From contig NZ_MTHB01000262.1 in NCBI RefSeq assembly GCF_002220365.1, forward strand, positions 114,198-178,197: a stretch of DNA of 64,000 nucleotides, in the 5' to 3' direction. The position numbers and the translations under genes are program-made. This document shows positions 52,563 to 61,292 of this stretch, piece after piece. The notes beneath the pieces are model-generated. The model was given only the letters and a program-made list of their open reading frames with translations. It searched no databases and was not told where the DNA came from. How positions within the stretch are numbered: the stretch's first letter is position 1; each line of letters opens with the position of its first letter. Source of the DNA: Caballeronia sordidicola (lineage in GTDB: Bacteria; Pseudomonadota; Gammaproteobacteria; Burkholderiales; Burkholderiaceae).

Positions 52563-53912
52563 TTAGCCGGTTACTTTTCCCGGCGCCGGCGCCAGCGACC
52601 CCACTTCCACGATCAACCCAGCCCCGTCCTCGCGATTGCGCACATCGAGCGTAGCCCCATGCCGCCCCGCAATGCTCGAGGCAATCGCGAGTCCAAGCCC
52701 GCTGCCCGACCCCTGCGCACCGGTAGCGCGATAAAACCGGTCGAACACCCGGTCCAGTTCATCGGGTGCGATGCCCGTACCCGTATCTACAACGTCGACG
52801 CCTACGCCCTGTCCATCACGCGTGAGGATCACATCGACCCTTCCGCCTTCCGGCGTATGGCGAATCGCGTTATCGATCAGATTGTTGAGCAAGATTCCCA
52901 GCGAATGTTCGTCGCCAAGCACGACATAGTCATCCGATGCATCGCGCGAGCGCTCCTCCAGTCCCAGATCGATGCGCTTGGCCTCCGCCAGCAACGACAG
53001 ATCACTCACTGACCTCTCCGCGAGACGGCGCAGACTCATGGGCGCCACCGCCGCCGCCCGGTTCGCATCCTCGCGCGCCATCGCCAATAACTGATGCGCG
53101 AGATGAATGATCCGGTTGAGCCGTCCCTCGAGACGCTCCAGCGTCTGGCCTTCACCTTGCAACGTGCCATCACGCCGGGCCGCCTGAAGCTGCAGCTTCA
53201 ACGCGGTCAGTGGCGTGCGCAACTCGTGCGCCGCGTCGGCAACAAAGATTCGCTGCGCCTGCGACGCGTCGTCCAAACGCCGCAGCAAGTCATTCAATGC
53301 ATCGACCAGTGGACGAATCTCGACCGGCACCCGAGCGCCGGCCTGCAACGGCTCAAGCGAGTTGAGCGAGCGCCGCGATAACGCCCGCGACAATCCACCG
53401 ATCGGCGCAAGTCCCCGGGCCACGACAAACAGCACCAGCGCAATGGTCACCGGCACCACCAGGGCCAGCGGCCACAATGTGCGCCAGGCAAGCCGCAGCG
53501 CAAGATCCTCGCGAACGGAGAACGGTTGCGCTACCTGGATATATCGGTCCGGCTGCTGCAGGCCGAACACGCGCCATCGATATTCACCGCGTTCAATCGA
53601 CCTGAATCCTTCAGCGACGCGCGGCAACGCCGGCTCCTTGAGCGAGTGATAAACAAGCTGGCCTTGCTTGTTCCAGATATCGATCGCGATACGGTCGTCG
53701 GCTATGCCGTCGAAGTCGTGGCTGCGCTGCTCGGCAGCGTCGGCCGTGGCAATATTCGCGGGCAACGACAGCGCGACGGTGCGCAGTTCGTAGTCGAACA
53801 ACTCGCCCGCCTCGCGGCGCGCGGTGTCAAAGATGCCATAGGCCGCCGCCAGCGACGTCGCGGCCAGTCCGAAGATCAGCCAGCCGAGCAGCCAGCGGCG
53901 AATGGATCTCAT
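52563..53912 (-). CDS. Membrane sensor histidine kinase (QseC/PmrB-like)
   Basis: A 449-residue kinase. An N-terminal membrane helix (about 8-28), a periplasmic domain of about 125 residues, and a second helix (about 150-170, LVVPVTIALVLFVVARG) are followed by HAMP, the phospho-acceptor box ADAAHELRTPLTALK and the HATPase motifs NLIDNAIRHTPEG and GSGLGLAI. This layout is that of QseC/PmrB-type sensors. It overlaps the response regulator gene by four bases. The signal is unknown; PmrB relatives sense metals, acid or cationic peptides. Confidence 0.9.
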   Translation of the reverse strand: MRSIRRWLLGWLIFGLAATSLAAAYGIFDTARREAGELFDYELRTVALSLPANIATADAAEQRSHDFDGIADDRIAIDIWNKQGQLVYHSLKEPALPRVAEGFRSIERGEYRWRVFGLQQPDRYIQVAQPFSVREDLALRLAWRTLWPLALVVPVTIALVLFVVARGLAPIGGLSRALSRRSLNSLEPLQAGARVPVEIRPLVDALNDLLRRLDDASQAQRIFVADAAHELRTPLTALKLQLQAARRDGTLQGEGQTLERLEGRLNRIIHLAHQLLAMAREDANRAAAVAPMSLRRLAERSVSDLSLLAEAKRIDLGLEERSRDASDDYVVLGDEHSLGILLNNLIDNAIRHTPEGGRVDVILTRDGQGVGVDVVDTGTGIAPDELDRVFDRFYRATGAQGSGSGLGLAIASSIAGRHGATLDVRNREDGAGLIVEVGSLAPAPGKVTG

Positions 53913-54571
53913 TCGAGTCCCCTGAGCCGGTAGCCCACGCCCCGGACCGTCACTATCTGCTCCGCGCCAATCTTGCGCCTGAGACTGTGGACATGTACCT
54001 CAATGGTATTGCTGCCCACTTCCTCACCCCATCCGTACAGCTTCTCTTCCAGTTCCGCACGCCTGAATACGCGTGTGGGCTCCTCGATCAGCACCTGGAG
54101 CAACGCGAACTCGCGTGGCACCAGCGGCAACGGCACACCGGCCTTGCTTGCCTCGTGCGAGGCGGGATCAAGTGCTAGTTCGCCATGCGTGTAGATGGGC
54201 TGCTTTTGTCCGGTACGACGTCGCAGCGCCGCGCGCACGCGTGCTGCAAGCTCGTCGAGATCGAAGGGTTTCATAAGGTAGTCGTCCGCGCCCGCGTCGA
54301 GTCCGCGAACGCGGTCATCCACGGCATCGCGTGCGGTCAGGATGATGACTGACGCCGCACCGCCCGCCTTGCGGTACGTGTTCAGCACCTGGATGCCATC
54401 GCGTTTCGGCAAGCCGAGGTCGAGCAGTACAAGGTCGTACACCCCATTGCCAAGCGACAGCTCAGCGGCGCGACCGTCCGCCGCCCAATCGATCGCATAC
54501 CCCAGCCGGCGCATCGAGTCGAGCACGGTTTCGGCAATCATCTCGTCATCTTCCACCAGCAATAGCCGCAT
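53909..54571 (-). CDS. OmpR/PhoB-family response regulator (QseB/PmrA-like)
   Basis: A 220-residue two-domain regulator. The receiver has the acidic pair VEDDE and the phospho-acceptor Asp51 (LLDLGLP); the C-terminal winged helix has SNTIEVHVHSLRRKIG. ATG 54571 (MRLLLVEDD) is the family start; a 40-codon extension upstream is rejected. CTTAAG direct repeats with 11-bp period upstream match the type of site bound by PmrA/QseB proteins, so it likely controls itself and the genes to its right. Confidence 0.91.
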   Translation of the reverse strand: MRLLLVEDDEMIAETVLDSMRRLGYAIDWAADGRAAELSLGNGVYDLVLLDLGLPKRDGIQVLNTYRKAGGAASVIILTARDAVDDRVRGLDAGADDYLMKPFDLDELAARVRAALRRRTGQKQPIYTHGELALDPASHEASKAGVPLPLVPREFALLQVLIEEPTRVFRRAELEEKLYGWGEEVGSNTIEVHVHSLRRKIGAEQIVTVRGVGYRLRGLE

Positions 54572-54629
54572 CGTGAGTTTTTCCCGGTCCTGCCAATAAG
54601 TATCGAGCATGAATTCTCCGCGGCAGGTG

Positions 54630-54646
54630 CTTAAGCGTTCCTTAAG
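54630..54646. promoter_or_regulatory. PmrA/QseB-type direct-repeat box 1
   Basis: CTTAAG at 54630-54635 and 54641-54646 with five bases between, giving an 11-bp period, followed by CAT. It lies 59 bases before the response regulator start on the minus strand, a good position for autoregulation. Confidence 0.65.
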
Positions 54647-54762
54647 CATCGGCTTCCAGGAATCAGCCGCTCCTTTGACCAACGTTGTCAATTCACAGTG
54701 ATCCTTAACACCCCCTTGTCTGCGAACGAGCTGTTTTAGCGGCGTGACCGTGCTGGAAAGTC

Positions 54763-54779
54763 CTTAAGCATCGCTTAAG
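54763..54779. promoter_or_regulatory. PmrA/QseB-type direct-repeat box 2
   Basis: CTTAAG at 54763-54768 and 54774-54779 with five bases between, each followed by CAT. It lies 82 bases before the DUF4118 gene on the plus strand. Same period and core as box 1. Confidence 0.65.
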
Positions 54780-54860
54780 CATGCGCATGCCACACTGCCT
54801 GTAACTGTGTGTAATAATTCATCTCTTTCCTGATTATTTCGCTGACACAAAGCTGCATCA

Positions 54861-55592
54861 ATGAATATTCAAAACGCCCGCCGCTGGGCGCCGCGAGGCA
54901 AGCGAGTGTGGTTAATGAGCGCGCTCGCGCTTTGTGTCGCAAGCGGGGTCAGGCTTGCCTTGCACCCATTCCTGGGGCCGGTGATGCCGGGTGTCGCCTT
55001 CTGCATAGCGGCGGCCATGGTCGAATACTTCTTTGGCCTTATCCCTTCGCTGACGGTAATGTTGCTTGGACTGGGCATTGCCGATTTCCTGTTTGTGCCA
55101 CCTTACGGCCAGATTGCAGTCATCGATCGCGCTGACATCATGCTGGCGATTTCTTACCCGCTCGTCACGCTGTCCACCATCACGCTCATTGAACGGCTGC
55201 GGCGCTCGCAATTCAGTACAGAGCTGATCGCGGCAGTGGCGCTCTCTCGCTACGAAATGCTGCTGCGCGCCGACAACGAACGGGCGCTGTCTCGCCGGGC
55301 GGTGGACGAAACGCACCGGCTGGTGCGGCATCTGCCGCACTACCACGACGCCATCATCCTCTTGCAGGCGGTTGAGCGCAGCGCGGAGCACGGCGCGAAC
55401 GAAATGGCGCCTGGGCGGCTTTTTGCCAATGCCCATCCCGACGATATCAAGCGGCTGCAGCGTGGTTTGCAGCCGGGGCGACATCGCGTGCGCATGGCTT
55501 CGGGCGACGGCATGCATAGACTCGTGGAATGCATCTGCGAGCGTTTTACCACGCACGCCGGTGAGTTTCTGATTTTGCGCAGGATTGATTAG
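54861..55592 (+). CDS. DUF4118 membrane protein with a PAS-like C-terminus
   Basis: A 243-residue protein. Four hydrophobic helices between residues 17 and 115 form a DUF4118 module, the membrane domain of KdpD-type sensors. The C-terminal 120 residues (SRYEMLLRADNERALSRRAV and LFANAHPDDIKRLQRGL) look like a PAS domain, yet no kinase domain follows. It may modulate another sensor, perhaps the adjacent two-component system. A CTTAAG repeat box lies 82 bases upstream, and the next gene starts one base after its stop. Confidence 0.75.
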   Translation: MNIQNARRWAPRGKRVWLMSALALCVASGVRLALHPFLGPVMPGVAFCIAAAMVEYFFGLIPSLTVMLLGLGIADFLFVPPYGQIAVIDRADIMLAISYPLVTLSTITLIERLRRSQFSTELIAAVALSRYEMLLRADNERALSRRAVDETHRLVRHLPHYHDAIILLQAVERSAEHGANEMAPGRLFANAHPDDIKRLQRGLQPGRHRVRMASGDGMHRLVECICERFTTHAGEFLILRRID

Positions 55593-55593
55593 C

Positions 55594-56484
55594 GTGACAA
55601 AGGAAACGCCTGCATTGAACGCTTCGACCTTTTACCCCGGCAGTGACCATGCGGTCCTGATGCTGCACGGGCTATCCAGCTCGCCGCTGGAAATGCGCCA
55701 TCTCGCGCGATACCTGAACAGCGAAGGGCTCACCACGTGCGCGCCGAACCTCCACGGTTACAGCGCGGGCACGCCGGAATTGCGCATGGAAGCATGGGTT
55801 GCGGCCGCCGTCAGGGAATTCGATGCGCTAAGCGCCCGTTACCCGCGTGTATCCGTGTGCGGCCTTTCCATGGGCGCCACGCTGGCGCTGGCGCTCGTGC
55901 ATGAGCGGCCCACCGCGCAAGCTATCGTGCTGCTGTCCGTCACGCTCGACTACGACGGCTGGGCGATGCCCTGGTATCGCTTCCTGCTTGGCTGGGCCTA
56001 TTACACGCCGCTGCGCCATCGCTGGCGGTATCACGAGGAGGCGCCGTTCGGACTGCGCAACGAGGCGTTGCGGGCGAAGATCGGCCGGGCAATGCAGCGC
56101 AACGACTTGAGCGAAGTCGGCCCGTCGAGCATCTCGCTTCCCGCGCTGCACGAGGCGAGCCGCCTTGCCGCAAGCGTGAAAAAATCGCTCGCCGCGCTCA
56201 AGAACGATTGCCTGCTGATCCATGCAATTGACGACGAAACATCCAGCCCGCGCAACGCGCAGTTCGTTGCGGCGAACGTTGGTTCGACGGTTCTGCGCAC
56301 CATCTATCTCGACGATTCGTACCATATGATCACCTCCGACAACGAGCGGGAAATCGTTGCGCGCGAGACGGCCGTGTTTCTCAAGGAAAGCGAGGCCGCC
56401 AGCAGTGCGGAAGGCGGCGCGAAGCCGGTGGTATCGAAGGCGCTGGCCCGGCGCCTGCGGCAGATGGCAGCCATCGGCAAATAA
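55594..56484 (+). CDS. Alpha/beta-hydrolase (carboxylesterase type)
   Basis: A 296-residue soluble hydrolase. The nucleophile elbow is GLSMGATLAL; LMLHGLSSSPLEMRHLARYL is the oxyanion region; the acid and histidine lie in AIDDETSS and SYHMITSD. This is the pattern of bacterial carboxylesterases/monoacylglycerol lipases (Est30 type). GTG 55594 with AGGA upstream is chosen over TTG 55585. It is coupled to the DUF4118 gene and so falls under the CTTAAG-box promoter. An envelope-lipid or acyl substrate is possible given that context, but not shown. Confidence 0.83.
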   Translation: MTKETPALNASTFYPGSDHAVLMLHGLSSSPLEMRHLARYLNSEGLTTCAPNLHGYSAGTPELRMEAWVAAAVREFDALSARYPRVSVCGLSMGATLALALVHERPTAQAIVLLSVTLDYDGWAMPWYRFLLGWAYYTPLRHRWRYHEEAPFGLRNEALRAKIGRAMQRNDLSEVGPSSISLPALHEASRLAASVKKSLAALKNDCLLIHAIDDETSSPRNAQFVAANVGSTVLRTIYLDDSYHMITSDNEREIVARETAVFLKESEAASSAEGGAKPVVSKALARRLRQMAAIGK

Positions 56485-56567
56485 AGCCCGGGCGACAGCC
56501 CGGCGGCGGCCCACAGCGGCGTCGAAGCTTTCAAAACACTTTTTGGTAAATGAACGCTCCGCGCGCG

Positions 56568-56587
56568 GATAAGCGTCGCTTAAGCAT
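56568..56587. promoter_or_regulatory. Degenerate PmrA/QseB-type box 3
   Basis: GATAAG (56568-56573), CGTCG, then CTTAAG (56579-56584) followed by CAT. The right half and spacer closely follow box 2 (AAGCATCGCTTAAGCAT there, AAGCGTCGCTTAAGCAT here). It lies about 175 bases before the small membrane protein gene at 56760. Confidence 0.5.
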
Positions 56588-56759
56588 GTCTCGCGCACTC
56601 TATGGTCGACGTGATCCTGTCATGCGTGCGGTGTGCGGTTTTCGCCGGATTACCGCAGTGCCGCATTCCGCGTTGCCTTTAACGCGGCATCGGATGGAAA
56701 CGGGGCCTCGTTCGAGACTGAAAGCCAATTCCGCTTGGCGCGAGCCCGGAGAGACTGCC

Positions 56760-57116
56760 ATGCAAAGCACCCTGTCGATCGCATTACGCGCCCATGCGGT
56801 GCTCCTGTCGGCGTCGGTGGCGGTGCTGACGGCGGCATGCCTTTGCATCGTCTTGCTGCTGCGCGTGCCGTTGGACGATCCGGGCACGTTCGAACTCAGG
56901 ACGACGGTGTTCGTTATCGCGGTGCTCGGCGTGCTGTTTGTGCGGCATAAGGCAAGCTGCGCGTTCAACGCCGCCTTGCAGGCGTGGCAGATCGGCTTGA
57001 GCGATGTCAACGCGAACGATATTACGATCAGCGACGAGTGCCCGCACGCGTGGCTGGTTCAGATGTACGCAGAGCTTTGTCCGGCGGCGGCGCGTCGGCA
57101 GATCGCGTCCAGGTAA
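56760..57116 (+). CDS. Small membrane protein of unknown function
   Basis: A 118-residue protein with two hydrophobic helices (about 13-36 and 46-65) and a hydrophilic tail ending in RRQIASR. No family is recognised. ATG 56760 with GGAGAG upstream is chosen; an in-frame ATG at 56550 would add 70 arginine-rich residues that look non-coding and would put the CTTAAG box inside the gene. It may belong to the same regulon as the DUF4118 gene. It is convergent with ppnP. Confidence 0.6.
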   Translation: MQSTLSIALRAHAVLLSASVAVLTAACLCIVLLLRVPLDDPGTFELRTTVFVIAVLGVLFVRHKASCAFNAALQAWQIGLSDVNANDITISDECPHAWLVQMYAELCPAAARRQIASR

Positions 57117-57249
57117 TGCAGGTGCGGCGTGCAATACCCGAAGACCGAAGACGGTGGACTGACGGCGTTACAAGCCCTGGCCGCCAGTCGACCGTCTGTT
57201 TGTTCAGGTCAGGCTCGGTGGCTTCACACGAGGACGGTCCTGGCTGCGC

Positions 57250-57570
57250 TCAAAAGTAGTGGCAGACGTAGTCGACGGTTTCAATCACTTCAATCTCGAA
57301 GCTCGTGTTGCCCGGCACGGTGATGGACTCGCCAGCGCCATATTCACGCCACGCCTCTTCTCCCGGATTACGCACGCGGCATCGTCCCGCATTGACATCG
57401 ATCTGTTCCGGCGCTTGTGTCGAGAACGTCAGCAGGGCCGGGAAAATGACGCCTAGCGTCTTGCGGGTGCCATCGGCAAGCACGATGGTATGCGAGACAC
57501 ATTTGCCATCGAAGTAAATATTGGCGTGCTTGATGATCGAGACGTTGTCGAATTGTGCGGTCGTTGTCAT
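57250..57570 (-). CDS. ppnP: Pyrimidine/purine nucleoside phosphorylase
   Basis: A 106-residue cupin-fold enzyme of the PpnP (formerly DUF1255/YaiE) family that phosphorolyses many nucleosides to base and ribose 1-phosphate. NIYFDGKCVSHTIVLADG and the C-terminal SFEIEVIETVDYVCHYF in parts are characteristic, and the length is normal. It is a free-standing gene. Its product connects to ribose/deoxyribose phosphate metabolism but it is not near the deoC operon. Confidence 0.92.
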   Translation of the reverse strand: MTTTAQFDNVSIIKHANIYFDGKCVSHTIVLADGTRKTLGVIFPALLTFSTQAPEQIDVNAGRCRVRNPGEEAWREYGAGESITVPGNTSFEIEVIETVDYVCHYF

Positions 57571-57784
57571 GCGTGGAAATTCCTATGGTCCGGTTTGTTG
57601 GTCAACGGCATGGGGCACAGGCCACCGGCACGGTGCTCTGTCGTAATCGTATCGCCTCGCTCGGGATCGGCATGGCCGAACCGTGAAGCGTGGTTTTGCT
57701 GCCCCGCAAAACATAGTCATTATTGTTCCGCTTGGCAATGGCTGCGTGAATGCGCCAAGCGCTCCGCGGCCAAGCGCGCAAACG

Positions 57785-58294
57785 CTAGATGGGGAAACTG
57801 GTTGTCGACAGGATTTCCTTCAAGACCATGAAGGTCCTGACCTGGCGCACACCCGGCAAGTACAACAACTGCTCGGCGTGCAGGCGGTTAAAGCTCTCGC
57901 TGTCGCGCGTGCGTACCAGCATGAAGCAGTCGAACTCACCCGTCACAATGTGGCACTCCATGCATCCCGAAACCTTTTGCGCGGCTTTTTCGAACGCGGC
58001 GAAGGACTCGGGCGTGGAGCGGTCCAGCACCACGCCGATGATCATCAGCATGCCCGCGTTGAGCTTCTTTGGCTCCAGCAACGCCACGATTCCCCGGATA
58101 AGACCCGCTTGCTTAAGGCGTTCCACGCGGCGCAAACACGCCGGCGCACTCAGGTTCACCTTGGCCGCGAGCGCAACATTGGACATAGAGGCGTCGCGCT
58201 GAAGCAGCCTGAGGATCGCGCGGTCGACGCGGTCCAACTCGGGGCCCGATTGATCACTCACACGCGAACCAGCACGAACTTTTGTTGCGCCCAT
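57785..58294 (-). CDS. acdR: Lrp-family regulator of ACC deaminase (AcdR-like)
   Basis: A 169-residue Lrp/AsnC-type regulator: helix-turn-helix LDRVDRAILRLLQRDASMS and NVALAAKVNLSAPACLRRV, then a RAM domain (ECHIVTGEFDCFMLV). It is divergent from acdS, the standard arrangement in Burkholderiales and pseudomonads, where AcdR activates acdS in response to ACC. The ATG at 58294 is favoured; one six codons upstream is possible. Confidence 0.88.
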   Translation of the reverse strand: MGATKVRAGSRVSDQSGPELDRVDRAILRLLQRDASMSNVALAAKVNLSAPACLRRVERLKQAGLIRGIVALLEPKKLNAGMLMIIGVVLDRSTPESFAAFEKAAQKVSGCMECHIVTGEFDCFMLVRTRDSESFNRLHAEQLLYLPGVRQVRTFMVLKEILSTTSFPI

Positions 58295-58408
58295 AGCTAT
58301 TTCTCCACACATTAATTATGCCAACCAGGAATTCGTTCAGTGAGAATTAAACAAACAACAATTTATTCGCAACCCTGATTCCGGCAAAGTTTTTTACCAT
58401 ACTTCTCA

Positions 58409-58430
58409 TCGACGCAAATTAATGCGACGA
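58409..58430. promoter_or_regulatory. Candidate AcdR (Lrp) box in the acdS promoter
   Basis: TCGACGCA (58409-58416) and TGCGACGA (58423-58430) are inverted with one mismatch around AATTAA. An AT core between GC-containing arms is usual for Lrp-type sites. It lies 24 bases before ATG 58455. Confidence 0.4.
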
Positions 58431-58454
58431 CTTGGTTGATCACCGGAGCGACCC

Positions 58455-59471
58455 ATGAACCTCAAGAAATTTCCCCGTCACGCGCTCACGTTCGGGCCGA
58501 CGCCGATCCAGCCGCTCGCACGGCTGTCAGAACATCTTGGCGGCAAGGTCGACCTCTACGCCAAGCGCGAAGACTGCAACAGCGGCCTCGCATTCGGAGG
58601 CAATAAAACCCGCAAGCTCGAATACCTGATCCCCGAAGCGATCGCGCAAGGGTGCGATACGCTGGTCTCCATTGGTGGGATTCAGTCGAACCAGACGCGT
58701 CAGGTCGCGGCCGTCGCCGCGCATCTCGGCATGAAATGCGTGCTGGTGCAGGAAAACTGGGTGAACTACTCGGACGCGGTGTATGACCGCGTGGGCAATA
58801 TCCAGATGTCACGGATCATGGGCGCCGACGTGCGCCTGGTCGCCGACGGTTTCGACATCGGCTTTCGCAAGAGTTGGGAGGACGCGTTGGAGAGCGTGCG
58901 GCAGGCGGGTGGCAAGCCTTACGCGATTCCCGCTGGTTGTTCGGACCATCCGCTAGGTGGCCTGGGCTTCGTGGGTTTTGCGGAAGAAGTGCGTCAGCAG
59001 GAAGCGGAGCTTGGTTTCAAGTTCGACTACATCGTGGTCTGTTCGGTCACGGGCAGCACGCAAGCCGGCATGGTCGTGGGTTTTGCGGCGGACGGACGCG
59101 CGGATCGGGTGATTGGTATCGATGCATCGGCGAAGCCTGAAAAAACCCGTGAACAGATCCACCGGATCGCGCGGCACACGGCTGAGCGAGTAGAGTTGGG
59201 ACGTGACATCACGTTGAACGATATCGTGCTGGACGAACGGTACGGCGGTCCCGAATACGGCTTGCCGAATGATGGCACGCTTGAGGCGATCCGCCTGTGC
59301 GCGAAGCTGGAGGGCGTGTTGACCGATCCCGTGTACGAAGGCAAGTCCATGCACGGCATGATCGATAAGGTGAAGCGCGGTGAGTTCCCGGAAGGCTCGA
59401 AGGTGCTGTACGCGCATCTTGGCGGCGTGCCGGCGTTGAACGCTTATAGCTTCCTGTTTCGCGACGGTTGA
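58455..59471 (+). CDS. acdS: 1-Aminocyclopropane-1-carboxylate deaminase
   Basis: A 338-residue PLP enzyme that splits ACC, the precursor of plant ethylene, into 2-oxobutanoate and ammonia. Lys51 (GGNKTRK) is the PLP lysine. Glu295 (VYEGKSMHG) and Leu322 (HLGGVP) are both present; these distinguish true ACC deaminase from the related D-cysteine desulphydrase. GGAG precedes ATG 58455. Together with the divergent acdR it marks a plant-associated lifestyle. Confidence 0.95.
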   Translation: MNLKKFPRHALTFGPTPIQPLARLSEHLGGKVDLYAKREDCNSGLAFGGNKTRKLEYLIPEAIAQGCDTLVSIGGIQSNQTRQVAAVAAHLGMKCVLVQENWVNYSDAVYDRVGNIQMSRIMGADVRLVADGFDIGFRKSWEDALESVRQAGGKPYAIPAGCSDHPLGGLGFVGFAEEVRQQEAELGFKFDYIVVCSVTGSTQAGMVVGFAADGRADRVIGIDASAKPEKTREQIHRIARHTAERVELGRDITLNDIVLDERYGGPEYGLPNDGTLEAIRLCAKLEGVLTDPVYEGKSMHGMIDKVKRGEFPEGSKVLYAHLGGVPALNAYSFLFRDG

Positions 59472-59502
59472 TCGTAGGGGCGTTCAGGGCTGGCGTTCAC
59501 GG

Positions 59503-60050
59503 TTACGTCTTGTATAGACGCAGCGTTTCGGCCACGACGCCCCTGAACCACCGGTGCCCGGCGTCGTTGTGATGCCGGGCGCGCCAGAACTCCTGGACGG
59601 TCAGGTCGGGAAGTTTTATCGGCAGTGGAAAGACATCCACATCCGCAAGCCGCGAGAACAGGTCGGCGAGTTCGTCCGGTACGGCAGCAATGAAATCCGA
59701 GGTCGCGACCAGACTTGGAACAGCCAGCAGATACGGCACGTCTACCCCTACATTCAGCCGCGCGCCAAGGCGCCGCGATTCTTTCTCGAGCAATTGATTC
59801 GTGAGCGCCAGCGTTCCCGCGACCACATGTTTCCTGCCGATGAATTGCTCCAGCGTCATGCTGACCTTCTTGCGCTTGGTGCCGCCTTTGTCAAACCATG
59901 CGCATTGGCAACGTGATCCAGTCCGGTCCGGAAGAGGGTACGGAGCGATTCCAGTTCCTGGACCGGTTTCGAATCAATGGCCTGATTTCGGTGAGCCAGC
60001 AGAACTGAAAGGTTGATGGCAAAGAGGTTCGAAACAGACGACGGGTTCAC
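59503..60050 (-). pseudogene. Internally deleted LysR-family regulator
   Basis: Two pieces in different frames resemble one LysR gene. The 5' piece (60050 to about 59900) starts SNLFAINLSVLLAHRN and jumps to PVQELESLRTLF, so most of the DNA-binding domain is missing. The 3' piece (59859-59503) reads MTLEQFIGRKHVV, then VPYLLAVPSLVATSDFIAAV and RHHNDAGHRWFRGVVAE, the end of a LysR ligand domain. No intact reading frame joins them. The gene looks dead. Confidence 0.6.
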
Positions 60051-60069
60051 TCATCCCGCACCAAACTGA

Positions 60070-60100
60070 ATCGGCACGTTAAGATTCGGAACGTGCCGAT
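60070..60100. promoter_or_regulatory. Perfect 11-bp palindrome at the marR-family gene start
   Basis: ATCGGCACGTT (60070-60080) and AACGTGCCGAT (60090-60100) are exact reverse complements around nine bases. It ends 14 bases before ATG 60115. The position suits autorepression by the MarR-type protein; it could also fold in the mRNA and hide the ribosome site. Confidence 0.6.
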
Positions 60101-60114
60101 CAGCCCACTCATTG

Positions 60115-60585
60115 ATGACCAAGAAACCCGCGCCGACTCCTGAAGAACCCGCTGGACGCAAACGCCGTCCCACTCTTCGCCTGGCTTATGTGATCGGCAG
60201 CCTCGACCGGATCTTGCGGCGCCGGATGACCGAGGCCCTCGCTCCGCTCGGCCTGACCCTCTCGCAGTTCACGGCCATGTCCGTTCTCGACGCACGCGGC
60301 CAGGCGTCGAACGCCCAGCTCGCGGAGCGTTCGCTCATTACCCCGCAGTCAGCAAATGAGGTCATGAACGCCATGGCAACACGCGGCTGGATCACGCGTG
60401 AACCTGACCCCACGCATGGGCGGATTGTCCTGCTGCAACTGACCGACGAAGGGCGTGACGTCCTTCGACAGTGCGAGCAGGTTGTGCGCGCGCTTGAGAC
60501 GCAGATGCTTGCCGGCATTGAAGCGGACGTCGCGAGTTCGGTGCAAGGTCACCTTGAGACCTTCGTGCGCAACTTGCGCCGGTAA
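60115..60585 (+). CDS. MarR-family transcriptional regulator
   Basis: A 156-residue winged-helix regulator. After a basic, proline-rich start, the MarR core runs from about residue 25: LTLSQFTAMSVLDARG, NAQLAERSLITPQSAN (recognition helix), then the wing TREPDPTHGRIVLLQLT. Length is normal. ATG 60115 is preferred to TTG 60112. No intact target gene is adjacent: the LysR gene upstream and the autotransporter downstream are both broken. A perfect palindrome lies just before the start. Confidence 0.9.
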   Translation: MTKKPAPTPEEPAGRKRRPTLRLAYVIGSLDRILRRRMTEALAPLGLTLSQFTAMSVLDARGQASNAQLAERSLITPQSANEVMNAMATRGWITREPDPTHGRIVLLQLTDEGRDVLRQCEQVVRALETQMLAGIEADVASSVQGHLETFVRNLRR

Positions 60586-60842
60586 TCCGTCCTGTACGTA
60601 CTTTCCGCCGCGTTCTATCCAGTCGCTATGCGGGGTACCGGCGCGGCTGTGAAATTGAACACGCGCGGACCGATTCATGGCTGGGCCACCGATTGATCGG
60701 GCGGCCTCAAGCAAGCGACCAAGCGACCAAGCGGGACGCTTGCGAGTTCTGCGTCGAGATCCGCCATCCCGTTTCCAAAACCGATTCGATGATCGAATGA
60801 TTTCGGAGGTCCAAAAGCATGCGTTATCTCAAGAGTTAAAAC

Positions 60843-61292
60843 ATGCTATCAATTCCGGTCGGCCGGGTTGCGCTTGAGCGGTTTGCAGGTCTCGCCTACG
60901 TGAATCTCCATACCGATGGATTCACCGAAGACGGCGGAGCAGCGGCGCTGCATGGCGGCAACGACACGCAAAACCTGACGTACTCGACCCTTGGCGTGAG
61001 AGCGGCAAGCCGCTTCGACCTGAGCGGAACGACGGTTATCACGCCTCGTGGCAGGGTGGGTTGGCGCCATGCGTTTGACAACGCGACGCCGACCTCGAGT
61101 CTGGCGTTCGCCGGCAGCGCGAGCGCGTTCACGGTGTCCGGCGTTCCCATTGCTCGCGACAGCGCCGTGGTGGAACTGGGCCTCGATGTCTCTGTGGGTA
61201 AGAATGCGACTGTCGGTGTTTCGTACTCGGGTCAATATGGCGGCGGGTATCGGGACAATGCGATCCAGGGTAATTTGTTGTGGAGGTTTTAA
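60843..61292 (+). pseudogene. C-terminal remnant of an autotransporter beta-barrel
   Basis: The last 140 or so residues of an autotransporter barrel: FAGLAYVNLHTDGFTE, TYSTLGVRAASRF, GRVGWRHAFDNATP, SYSGQYGGGYRDNAI and a terminal phenylalanine (LLWRF) as required for outer-membrane insertion. A whole barrel is about 260-280 residues and is preceded by a passenger; neither the front of the barrel nor a passenger is found upstream. The frame opens at 60843 without a signal peptide, so the product could not be exported. Confidence 0.75.

Noticed and set aside
56550..56759. 70-residue N-terminal extension of the small membrane protein
   Set aside because: Arg-rich and without a ribosome site; ATG 56760 has a good site and leaves the CTTAAG box in non-coding DNA.
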